Shown piece by piece: positions 50,003-58,327 of a stretch of 64,000 bases of DNA. The notes under the pieces are model-generated. The model ran no database searches. It worked only from the letters and a program-made list of their open reading frames with translations, and was not told where the DNA came from. Source of the DNA: Promineifilum sp. (GTDB taxonomy: Bacteria; Chloroflexota; Anaerolineae; Promineifilales; Promineifilaceae). The position numbers were made by a program, and so were the translations under genes. The stretch is from NCBI GenBank assembly GCA_020634335.1, contig JACKBY010000005.1:138719-202718 (forward strand). Direction: 5' to 3'. Within the stretch, counting starts at the first letter, position 1. Every line of letters starts with the position of its first letter.

Positions 50003-50779
50003 TCAGGGTGCGGCGTTGAGCTGCTGCTGTAAATCCAGCAGCGCTTGCTGGCTGACGGTGAGCAAGCCTTGTTGCGAGCGGTCGAGTTCGATGATCAGCA
50101 CGATGACGGCCGAGAAGCCCAGCGTAAACAGCAGCATAGCCAGCAGGTTGCGCTTGCCGTCGTGGCTGCTCTGCACGCCGGTCATCAAAAAAGAGACGAT
50201 TGACAAGCCATAGAGTAGGCCCCACATCAGCGAGGGCACGCGCGCGCCCTGGGTGAAGGTGACACGCTCGGTATGGGTATCGATCATCGTATTGAGGGCG
50301 TCGATGAACAGGCCCACTACCTCGGAATCGGGCGTGGCGTTGCCGTTACGGACGGCGATAGCCCACAGTTCGTCCTGAATCTCTCTGGTGCGGGCCACGG
50401 CGCGGCTGATGTCGCTGGCCGAGGCCGCGGCGATACGGATGTCGGTGTACTCGCGCAGCAGCGCTTTGGCCGCGTCCCCGTCGTCCGGCGGCAGGAAGTC
50501 GGTGCGCAGATACGTGGTGCCGATGCTGTTGGCGTCCTGGATCACCAGCGATTTGCGATTGATGTATTGGTTGAGGGCGAAGCCGGTGGTAAAGGCCAGC
50601 ATGAAGGCCAGCAGGCCCAGCAACCCACCCACCAGCGCCCCGAGTGACTTGTCATCCTCCTTGGGGCGGTTGCGACTGCGCCAGACGCCGGCGCGAAACC
50701 CCAGCTCGAAGGCCAGGGACGTGACCCCGAACGTGAGAACGATTACCAGCCAAATGGGAACTTGATCAATTAGTTGCAT
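50003..50779 (-). CDS. DUF4239 (bestrophin-like) membrane protein
   Basis: A 258-residue membrane protein. Two N-terminal helices (about 8-30 and 48-68) frame SLGALVGGLLGLLAFMLAFTTGF, followed by NSIGTTYLRTDFLP, the family signature. Two more helices lie near residues 180-200 and 210-228. Proteins of this family are described as bestrophin-like and may be anion channels, but this is not established. The gene is monocistronic. Confidence 0.83.
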   Translation of the reverse strand: MQLIDQVPIWLVIVLTFGVTSLAFELGFRAGVWRSRNRPKEDDKSLGALVGGLLGLLAFMLAFTTGFALNQYINRKSLVIQDANSIGTTYLRTDFLPPDDGDAAKALLREYTDIRIAAASASDISRAVARTREIQDELWAIAVRNGNATPDSEVVGLFIDALNTMIDTHTERVTFTQGARVPSLMWGLLYGLSIVSFLMTGVQSSHDGKRNLLAMLLFTLGFSAVIVLIIELDRSQQGLLTVSQQALLDLQQQLNAAP

Positions 50780-50886
50780 GATGCCGTCCGAATGGTCATT
50801 GGCCAGCGTGACGTGGCAGATTCAGGGGTCATTCACCCACTGGTAATAGAGTATAAACAAAGGTGGGGCGAAATGACAGCAGGACG

Positions 50887-50964
50887 GTAGGGGCAAATCT
50901 GTGTGTCTGCCCCTCTGCTCAGGCGCACGCGTCACAGAGGGCGACCACACAGGCGCGCCCCTAC
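50887..50964. repeat. Inverted GTAG...CTAC repeat, family E
   Basis: GTAGGGGCAAATCTGTGTG and CACACAGGCGCGCCCCTAC are imperfect inverted arms about 28 bases long around a short centre. The terminal CTAC provides the TAG stop of the dioxygenase gene (complement of CTA at 50961-50963). Confidence 0.8.
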
Positions 50965-51818
50965 ACTTGCAACCCGATCTCGAACACGGCCGCGTAGCCG
51001 TCACCGGCGGGGGCCACGGCGAGCGTCAGCAGGTTGCCGCCGTCGCGGTAGATGCCGTCGTTGGCGTTGCGCGTGTCGCGGTTGGGCCGGGCGGCATAGG
51101 GGGCGGCGGCATAGACGGCATCGGTGAAGGTATCGTCGAAGTAGAGTTGTGAGGTAAATTCGTAGGTCGCGCCGTTCTCCTCCAGCCGTATCTTGAAGTG
51201 GATGTGGACGGTGCGGCCGCGATACCAGCCGGGATAGATCGTGGTGAATGTGGCCGCGCCGCCGGCGTCGGTCACCTGATAGCCGCGCAGGAAATCCTGC
51301 CCCACGGTGCTGCCAAAGTTGTTATCGCTGACGCCCGAATAGACCCCCTCGGCGTCGCAGTGCCACACATCGACCACCGCGCCGGGCAGCGGGGCGCACG
51401 TGTCGCCGATGCGCGAGACGAGAAAGCCCAGGGCCAGCGGCGCACCCGGCCGCGGCGTTCCGTCGCTCGTATCGGCGCGGATGTCGGCGCGGTTGAGCTG
51501 CGTATCCACGAAATATGGCCCTTCCGTTTGTTCGGGCCGCACGACACAGGCGGGCACGGCGGTGGCGACGGCCGCCGCGGGAACGTTGGTGGCTGTGGTC
51601 GTCGCCGTAGTTGCGGCCGTGGTTGGTGAAATGGGCGCGGTCGTCGGCGCGGTCGGGGCGGTAGTGGCCGTCGCGCCGGTGGCCGTCGCGCCGGTGGCCG
51701 TCGCGCCGGGCAGCCGGGGGGCGCAGCCGACGGCCACTGTGGCCCCCAGCGCGCCCAGCAATTTGAGCATCTCACGTCGGGTCAGCAAGCGGCCGACCGG
51801 TTGATCGTCGTTGTCCAT
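50961..51818 (-). CDS. Exported intradiol ring-cleavage dioxygenase-like lipoprotein
   Basis: A 285-residue protein from ATG 51818. The twin-arginine stretch LTRREMLKLLGALG (Arg14-Arg15) and lipobox AVGC (Cys32) suggest Tat export and lipid anchoring. A Thr/Ala-rich spacer (about 37-88) contains three 15-base direct repeats. The catalytic domain has the non-heme Fe(III) ligands Tyr160 (CDAEGVY), Tyr199 (YPGWY), His205 and His207 (VHIHFK), as in protocatechuate and catechol dioxygenases. An extracytoplasmic location means its substrate is probably a polymer or exogenous catechol. The stop codon is donated by repeat family E. TGA/TAG readthrough was not considered. Confidence 0.88.
   Translation of the reverse strand: MDNDDQPVGRLLTRREMLKLLGALGATVAVGCAPRLPGATATGATATGATATTAPTAPTTAPISPTTAATTATTTATNVPAAAVATAVPACVVRPEQTEGPYFVDTQLNRADIRADTSDGTPRPGAPLALGFLVSRIGDTCAPLPGAVVDVWHCDAEGVYSGVSDNNFGSTVGQDFLRGYQVTDAGGAATFTTIYPGWYRGRTVHIHFKIRLEENGATYEFTSQLYFDDTFTDAVYAAAPYAARPNRDTRNANDGIYRDGGNLLTLAVAPAGDGYAAVFEIGLQV
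51664..51708. repeat. Three tandem 15-bp repeats in the dioxygenase linker
   Basis: GTGGCCGTCGCGCCG three times, encoding a GATAT-type repeat on the minus strand between the lipobox and the catalytic domain. A likely slippage site for linker-length variation. Confidence 0.9.
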
Positions 51819-52150
51819 CGGTTCTCCTTGTCGCTGCGGCCCGTGGCCCGGTTGGCTGGGTATCGGTGCTCGGGCAGGCCGTGGCGCTACATCCCGGACA
51901 GTATAGCCCGGAATTGTCAGGAAAATATGAAGACTCGGCTGTAGTGCCGGATGCTTATCCTGGTTCCAGATGTAAGGTCGCTGGAACGTGGTAATATAGG
52001 AGCGAACGTCCTGTTGAAACAGCTCCTTGCTAGCGTGCTTTCCTGCTTCCAACAAGCATTCTCTGGCAACCGCTCGCGAGAGCGGGCCAGGAGCTCATCA
52101 AATTCTGGCAATGCGTCCGTTCATCTACAATTTCCGGCCGGATTAACGGC
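51819..52150. other. Intergenic region between two exported-protein genes
   Basis: No gene is supported. A degenerate family A unit (GTAGTGCCGGATGCTTATCC) lies at 51941-51960, and the rest shows nothing recognisable. The lower GC content near 51995-52140 may hold promoter elements for the dioxygenase. Confidence 0.5.
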
Positions 52151-55100
52151 TCATTTTTGCACCGTGAACGGCGGAATATCGGTCTCGCCCTCTCGAACAG
52201 CGGCCGTATTGCTAAAGCTGACGTCATCGACGAATAGATTGCTGTTGCGGCTGCCGTTCGTCTCGGCGCGAATCTGCAACCGCACGGTTTGCCCGGCGTA
52301 GGCGCGCAAGTCCACGACGTTGCGCGCCCAATTGGCGGTGTTGTTCGGCCGGCAAAGCTCGTAGCTATCGACGACGTGATCATCGATCAGCACGCCGCCG
52401 AAGTCATGGCCGCAGTCGTCGTCGGACGCGATAGCCTGATAGTAAGCCAGATAAGGCCGGTCGGCGGGCACCGTCACCTCCTGCTCAATGTAGGAGACCT
52501 CGTCCAGATAGCCGCCCAGCCAGGCGACCCACCGGCCGCCGTGGACAGGCAGCCCTTCCACCTCATCTCTATTGTAGATTATGTGCAAGCCCTGGCGCGA
52601 ATACTCCGTCCAGCCGGTGGGGCCGCCCTCGAAATTGCCGTTGAGGAGGGGGCGATCGGAAGAGACGTGGGGGATATTGAAGACCATAGGCAGAATCGCC
52701 ACTCCTGGCCCGGCGTCATCGCCTCTATCCAGCGGGTTCGTGCCGCGCTTGAGCTCATCGCCGTCGCTCGTGCCACCCAGGTCGGTATCTGCCCGGCGTG
52801 GGTCGGTATGGTAAGTGTTCACCTCCTCGCCGTCGAGTAGCCTATCGGCGTCGGTATCGGGATTCTGCGGTTCCCCGCCGTGCCGGAACTCATCCAGATT
52901 GGTCAACCCGTCCTGATCGAGGTCTTCGGCCGCGTCGTTGCGCAGCGGGTCCAGGCCGCCCCAATACTCCCATTCGTCGGGCATCCCGTCCCGGTCTGCG
53001 TCGGTCGCCGCAGAAACGACCACGGCCAGTTCGGCGACGCGCTTGAAGGGTCGATTGTTGGCCTGACCGTCGGCGGTCACGTCGAAGCGATAGGTGCCGG
53101 GGCGGTCGGTATGGTAGTAATGAGCGCCATAGACGCCGTCGTCGGCCACGTTGTCGCCGTGGTTGCCATCGTCCAGCAGGCGCAGTTGTTCTGTTGTGCC
53201 ATCGGGGCGGGTGACGTCGGCGACGACGTCGGCCCCGGTCAGCGGCCTTGCTCCGGCCAAGCTCAGCAACAGATGAATGGGATCGCCGGCGGCATAGTGC
53301 GTTTCGCCGGCGTTCAGTTCCAGTGTCAGGTTGGTCTGTGCCTGAACCGACAGGATAAACGCCTCGCCGGCTACTTCCGCCCCGGACGAATCGATGCGGC
53401 GCGAGACGGCCGACGTCGTGATACCCGTCACCGCCAGCCGCCACCGGCCGGCCGCGGGGTTGCGCACGACATAGTAGCGATACGTATCGCCGCTCACCAG
53501 GTCGATAGCCGGATCGGAAGCAGCCGCGGTGTCGTCGATGCGCCGGCCATTGGGCTGGAAGAGCACCAGATTCAGATCGCTGCCACCACTATTCCAGCTG
53601 ACGGAGAAAACCGCCTCGCTGACGGCCGGATCGACGTCCACCTGGTGGGTCACGGTCTGGCCGGCGCTCACCGCGCCGTCGACCGCGAAAAGCGTCTGCC
53701 GGCCGGCCACCTGCCCGGCAATACTATTGTAGATGGCCCCCAGTTCAGATGAGTTGGGCGTCAGGTAGTAGTTGCCGCCCGTCTCCGTGGCGATGAGGCT
53801 CATCTTGTTCTCGTCGACGTCGCCCAGACCAATGGAGAAAACCTTGATCTTGGTCGAGGCGATGGAAGGCAATACGGAAGTGATGCCGGGTGATGTGTTT
53901 TCCCGGCCGTCGCTCAACAACACGATTGCCCAGGCGTGATTGTCGTCGCCGCCGGCCAGCAACTGATCGCGGCCAGTGATCAGGCCGGCGCCGATAGACG
54001 TATTGCCGCCGGAGTTGATGCCCCGGATAGCGTTGGCAGCGGCGGCCTTGATCGTCGCGTCGGTGATTGGCGTTAGCTGGTAGTCGAGCCGCGAGGATGA
54101 GGAATAACTGCCCACGCCGACGGCATCGCCCTGGCTCATCAGGTCCACGAATAGAATCGACGCATTGCGGGCATCGACCAACGGCTGTCCGGCCATGCTG
54201 CCGGAGCGGTCGAGGATGAGCATGACGTCGACGCGGTTGGCGCCGAGCCCGGCATAGCGCATAGCTTGAGGCTGGGTGGCTGATGCGTGCTGGACAGTCA
54301 CGCGCAGGTCAAAGATGCCGGCTGCACTTTGGGTCGGTGGCATGATCTCCAGCAGATAGCGGTCGGACAGCAGACGGGCGGTGGTGACGGTCGCCGTGCG
54401 TCCATTTACCTGCACGTCGAAATCACTCGCGCCCAATCCGGCCCATTGCGTACCGGCGCCAGTGGTCACGGTCACGTCGATGAGCGTCTTGACCGGTGCA
54501 GCCGGATCGCCCACGTAGTCGGGTGCGGTCGTCGTCGGAGCCAAAATGGCGACATTGGTTTGAAGCGCGGGCAAGCGTACCAGACCGGCGCCCCATTGAG
54601 TATCCTTACCGGGGGATCCTCTCTCCTCAGCCGCGTCTTCGAGCATTTGAGCCAGTTGATCAGCCGTCGCGCCGGGGTGGGTCTGTAAAAGCAGCGTGGC
54701 TGCTCCGGCAACGTGCGGCGCGGCGGCCGATGTGCCCGGGAAACCATTTTTATCCGAATAGGTAGCGTTCCGTACCCGAGCATAACCTGTGATATCCGGC
54801 TTAATGCGGTTGTCCGTTGTCGGTCCACGTGAGCTGTAATATTCCAGCTTGCCGTCCTGCACGTTGGCCGCGCCGACAGAAAAGACCTCGGCCGCGTCTC
54901 CATAAGCCGACAAGCTGCCTGTCGCCGTCGCCTGCTCCAGAGGTCCGTCCCGATGGGTACCCCATACCATTAGGCGCAACCGGCGGTTCGTCCCGTTGCC
55001 GGAAGGGCCGTGAATCTCAAGTTCATAATCCGATGGGGAAGCAACGTCGGCAGGTAAGCTGAAATTAAACCAGCGATAGGGCGCATCATTCATGCCCGGC

Positions 55101-56062
55101 CAATCGGACGGTTGGCCACGAGCAACCTCCTTCCCGTTTTCGTCCGCGAGTATGATGTCATAGGTTATAGCCGGTGACGGGTTTTGGGGATCATTACCCC
55201 AGTCGTCCCACTCCAGGAAAACGCTAAGTTGCCTACATCGCCCTACCTGAAGACCGTTTTGTTCATCTTCTCGAATCGTCGTGCCCAACCAGCCCGGCTT
55301 GAATTCGTGTAAACCGTCATTGTCGTCATCGGTATAGACGGCGCTGTAGAAGGTTCGTGCTTGGTTGCCGGCTGATTCAATAAACAGCAAATCGTAGTCG
55401 CGGCGAGCCGTCTGGAACAAGTCGTATCCCGGCCCGGTTCCGTTCCCCCGCCAGATCGGCCAGCCGAGTGATGCCGACACAATGCGCACACCCTCGTCGC
55501 GCAGGTATGCCAACAGTGACTGCATGTTGGTAGCATTTGTATTTTTTAGTTGTACTACGTATAAATTGGCCTCGGGGGCAATGTCATGGACAATCTCGGC
55601 CACGGCTGTGCCGTGGGGCTGGGGTGCGTAGCAGGGTGAGTTGGGATCGTCGTTGCTGTCGCTCACGCCGTCAGTCAAAGCGTGCAACGGGTCGGTTTCA
55701 GCCACCTTTCCGTCATAGGTTTTGCGCACCAGATCGGCCGGTAGTTCGCCCTCGTCGATTCGCGTTTGTAACTCAGCATAACCGACGTCGAGTACGGCAA
55801 TGGAAACTCCCGCACCCTTGACATTCTGCGTATGATATTCGGGCACGTTCATACGTTGCAGCGCTTCAGTTTCCAGCGTGAGGATCATATCTCGCACGCG
55901 ATCTTGCTCCGCTTGGGAGATTGCCACTTCGGGCGGTGGGGTGGGCGGCATCCCGGCCTCGTCGACGGCCGCCCCCGCAGGCCCCCCAACCGACAACAAC
56001 AGCACGACCAACACCAACACACCGAGGACGCCCCACGAGAGATACGAGCGAGAACGGGTCAT
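52151..56062 (-). CDS. Exported subtilisin-like serine protease with VWA and TSP3-like repeats
   Basis: A 1303-residue protein from ATG 56062 (AGGAGGTAGAC upstream). Signal peptide at about 8-32. The S8 peptidase domain (about 80-500) has Asp92 (AVLDVGY), His150 (PHGTAVAEI), oxyanion Asn233 (ESAGNQ) and Ser445 (GTSAAAPH), with a large insert between His and Ser. A VWA domain at about 605-790 has an intact MIDAS (Asp618, Ser620, Ser622). Then come a PPC-like/Ig-like region, about four Ca-binding thrombospondin-3/EF-type repeats (DRDGMPDEWEYW, DLDQDGLTNLDEF, DTDADRLLDGEE) and a C-terminal jelly-roll/CBM-like domain. An internal AILPMVF resembles the short surface tail. Role: extracellular proteolysis, with adhesion through VWA. 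Confidence 0.88.
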   Translation of the reverse strand: MTRSRSYLSWGVLGVLVLVVLLLSVGGPAGAAVDEAGMPPTPPPEVAISQAEQDRVRDMILTLETEALQRMNVPEYHTQNVKGAGVSIAVLDVGYAELQTRIDEGELPADLVRKTYDGKVAETDPLHALTDGVSDSNDDPNSPCYAPQPHGTAVAEIVHDIAPEANLYVVQLKNTNATNMQSLLAYLRDEGVRIVSASLGWPIWRGNGTGPGYDLFQTARRDYDLLFIESAGNQARTFYSAVYTDDDNDGLHEFKPGWLGTTIREDEQNGLQVGRCRQLSVFLEWDDWGNDPQNPSPAITYDIILADENGKEVARGQPSDWPGMNDAPYRWFNFSLPADVASPSDYELEIHGPSGNGTNRRLRLMVWGTHRDGPLEQATATGSLSAYGDAAEVFSVGAANVQDGKLEYYSSRGPTTDNRIKPDITGYARVRNATYSDKNGFPGTSAAAPHVAGAATLLLQTHPGATADQLAQMLEDAAEERGSPGKDTQWGAGLVRLPALQTNVAILAPTTTAPDYVGDPAAPVKTLIDVTVTTGAGTQWAGLGASDFDVQVNGRTATVTTARLLSDRYLLEIMPPTQSAAGIFDLRVTVQHASATQPQAMRYAGLGANRVDVMLILDRSGSMAGQPLVDARNASILFVDLMSQGDAVGVGSYSSSSRLDYQLTPITDATIKAAAANAIRGINSGGNTSIGAGLITGRDQLLAGGDDNHAWAIVLLSDGRENTSPGITSVLPSIASTKIKVFSIGLGDVDENKMSLIATETGGNYYLTPNSSELGAIYNSIAGQVAGRQTLFAVDGAVSAGQTVTHQVDVDPAVSEAVFSVSWNSGGSDLNLVLFQPNGRRIDDTAAASDPAIDLVSGDTYRYYVVRNPAAGRWRLAVTGITTSAVSRRIDSSGAEVAGEAFILSVQAQTNLTLELNAGETHYAAGDPIHLLLSLAGARPLTGADVVADVTRPDGTTEQLRLLDDGNHGDNVADDGVYGAHYYHTDRPGTYRFDVTADGQANNRPFKRVAELAVVVSAATDADRDGMPDEWEYWGGLDPLRNDAAEDLDQDGLTNLDEFRHGGEPQNPDTDADRLLDGEEVNTYHTDPRRADTDLGGTSDGDELKRGTNPLDRGDDAGPGVAILPMVFNIPHVSSDRPLLNGNFEGGPTGWTEYSRQGLHIIYNRDEVEGLPVHGGRWVAWLGGYLDEVSYIEQEVTVPADRPYLAYYQAIASDDDCGHDFGGVLIDDHVVDSYELCRPNNTANWARNVVDLRAYAGQTVRLQIRAETNGSRNSNLFVDDVSFSNTAAVREGETDIPPFTVQK

Positions 56063-56318
56063 GTCTACCTCCTGAATCACCCGACCGCACAGGCAAGCTG
56101 CGCGCCAAACCACCACAAGCAGCAAGAACTGTTCAATACTATACTCATTTGCCGCCACGGCACAAGTGACGAATATCACTGATTGCAGGTGACGAAAGAT
56201 CAACCCCAGAACTATGGGGATGGCCGGCGGCCTTTGGCCGCTTTTCGCCGAACCCGCTATAATCGCCGCGTGGCGGCGGAGGGGACGCGCGCTTTCGTCG
56301 GCTCTAGGAGGTAACCTT

Positions 56319-57626
56319 ATGAATCGGACGCAACTCGCGCTTGCCGGCCGCCTATTAGCCTGGGTTTTATCCCCTTTGCTGCTGTTCGTCGGCCCCGTTC
56401 GCGCCCAATCCATACCCCCATTGCCACCGCGCCAGATCGCCTACACTGAGCCGGCTGGCGAAGGTTCCACCCTGGGCCATATCCGCTTGGTAAACGCCGA
56501 CGGCTCTAGCGGGCAACAGATTACCAGCGGGGACGCGGACTGCTGCGCTGCTTGGTCGTCCGACGGCCGGCGGCTCTACTTCCTCCGTTACCCCAGCGGG
56601 GAACCGGCCAACGACGCACCTCCCGACATTATGGAATATGATTTCGACGACGGCCGCGAACGAGTGATTCGGCCGGGTGATGGGCCGCTAGGCGCTTCAT
56701 TGGCCGCCTCGCCCGACGACCGCTATCTGGCCTTCGTCACCAACAGCCCCATGCCCCGCCAATCGCCCGACGACATATTCCTAATCGATAATCGCGCCTG
56801 CCTCAACCTGTTCGAATTGGCCGGCGGCCAGACGGTCGAGATTTACTGTGTTGAGCAAGGAGGCCTTAGCGATCTGGAATTTTATCCGGCCGAGCCGTCG
56901 CTGGCCGCCGTCATGGGCGGGTTCGAATCGTCGATCGTTGTCGTCTTTGATCTCCTCCCCTCCTCGCCTTCGCCCTTCACGATGGTCTGTTGCTTCTCGC
57001 CGCAGATGGCCGGCAATGACGTCCGCGTCTATGCAGTCGGCAACAACTATTACATGTTCAACGATTTTCAGGCCAACGGCTGGGAAGGGTGGGGCATTTT
57101 TGAATACGGCCAGGGGCTACATGGGCCCATTCCGGTCCTCATTTCCGATACACCCATAGACCACCTCGATCTCTCGCCGGAGGAAAGCCACCTGGTGTTT
57201 GATCGCGCCGGCCAGATCGAGCTCATCTATATTTGGGATCCGGACGAGAGGGCGATCCCCATCACGTCCGGCTTGCAGCCCGTATGGCGGCCGGGAGAAG
57301 CGATGGCGGCCGCGCCGGCAACCGACACGCCGGCCGCGACGGAAGCCGCCACCCCCATAACGCCAGCCATTACTGCGGCATCAAGCGTCACCCATGCCCC
57401 CACCGCTGAGATGCCCTTGCCCAATCAGGCCGACGATGCAGCGGCAAATGAAGAAATCGTCGCCACCCGTGTGGCCGAACGACCGGCCACAGGCGACGCC
57501 ACGCCCCCCGTCGCGCCGATCGTCGTCGGCTCGGGCAGGTCACGGGGCTTGCTGATGGGCATCATCGTCGTGGCTGCCGCCATCGCCTTGTTCAGTCTGC
57601 TGGCCTACTTCACGCACCGCGATTGA
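56319..57626 (+). CDS. Exported TolB-like propeller protein with C-terminal membrane anchor
   Basis: A 435-residue protein from ATG 56319 (TAGGAGGTAACCTT upstream). Signal peptide at about 5-32. TolB/PD40-like blades run to about residue 325 (HIRLVNADGSSGQQIT, AAWSSDGRRLYFL, SPEESHLVFDRAGQIELI). A Thr/Ala/Pro-rich stalk follows (about 330-400) and then a single transmembrane helix (LLMGIIVVAAAIALFSLLAYF) with a short basic end. So this one is anchored by a membrane helix and not by the hydrophobic tail used elsewhere. It is divergent from the subtilase gene. Confidence 0.8.
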   Translation: MNRTQLALAGRLLAWVLSPLLLFVGPVRAQSIPPLPPRQIAYTEPAGEGSTLGHIRLVNADGSSGQQITSGDADCCAAWSSDGRRLYFLRYPSGEPANDAPPDIMEYDFDDGRERVIRPGDGPLGASLAASPDDRYLAFVTNSPMPRQSPDDIFLIDNRACLNLFELAGGQTVEIYCVEQGGLSDLEFYPAEPSLAAVMGGFESSIVVVFDLLPSSPSPFTMVCCFSPQMAGNDVRVYAVGNNYYMFNDFQANGWEGWGIFEYGQGLHGPIPVLISDTPIDHLDLSPEESHLVFDRAGQIELIYIWDPDERAIPITSGLQPVWRPGEAMAAAPATDTPAATEAATPITPAITAASSVTHAPTAEMPLPNQADDAAANEEIVATRVAERPATGDATPPVAPIVVGSGRSRGLLMGIIVVAAAIALFSLLAYFTHRD

Positions 57627-57652
57627 ATCGTCGCGAGACGCGAACACGGCCT

Positions 57653-58306
57653 TTACGGATACGGGTTCGGCGTATCCGTCGGCGCGGGATCGGGTGTCGG
57701 CACCTTGGTCATGGGCAGGCCAAGTGTCTCCGTCGGTGCGGTCGTAGGCGAAGGCAGGGGGTTAATCGTCGGGCCGGCGCTCGGCTTGTCGGCCGGCGGC
57801 GGGGGTGGAGGTGGCAGGGCGGTCGCCGTAGCCGTCGGCGGTTCGGACGTGGCTATCGCCAGCATCTCCAACGACCCGGACACGAACTCAACGACGTTGG
57901 TCGCCACCCAGCCAACCAAACCGCCGTCGGTGACGATGCTGAGCCAGGTCGCCGTCGCGTCGCGGGACAGGACGCGCGCCGTTGCGTCGCCCGCCAGGAT
58001 GCCGGCGATCTCATAGCTGGTGTCCGGTCCGCGGCGGATGTTGACCGCATCTACCAGTGGCCGAACCCGCACTTCGGCCACGACGTTGACCGCGGCCGCA
58101 TAATCGACCGTCGCCGCCGGCGTCGAAGTCGAGTTGCCGGCCACCGGCAGCGTCGTCGGCCCGTCGGCGACGGGGAGAATACTCGATGGCGGGTCGGGCG
58201 TCGGCGTGTTCAGCGTGATCCGCGGCGCACAGCCGGCGCTCAGAACGGCCAGCGCCATCCCCAGCAGCCCCACGCCTACACATCGCACTTGGTAATATTG
58301 TGTCAT
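57653..58306 (-). CDS. Lipoprotein with bacterial SH3-like domain
   Basis: A 217-residue protein. Lipobox LSAGC lies at about residues 22-26. A Pro/Thr/Ser linker follows, then an SH3_3-type domain at about 75-145 (VNIRRGPDTSYEIAGIL, GDATARVL, WLSIVTDGGLVGWVA). The C-terminal third is Pro-rich and disordered, with a run of eight prolines. SH3_3 domains bind cell-wall peptides or other ligands. It converges with the TolB-like gene. Confidence 0.85.
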   Translation of the reverse strand: MTQYYQVRCVGVGLLGMALAVLSAGCAPRITLNTPTPDPPSSILPVADGPTTLPVAGNSTSTPAATVDYAAAVNVVAEVRVRPLVDAVNIRRGPDTSYEIAGILAGDATARVLSRDATATWLSIVTDGGLVGWVATNVVEFVSGSLEMLAIATSEPPTATATALPPPPPPPADKPSAGPTINPLPSPTTAPTETLGLPMTKVPTPDPAPTDTPNPYP

Positions 58307-58327
58307 CGCTCTGCTCCTCCTGCCGGG

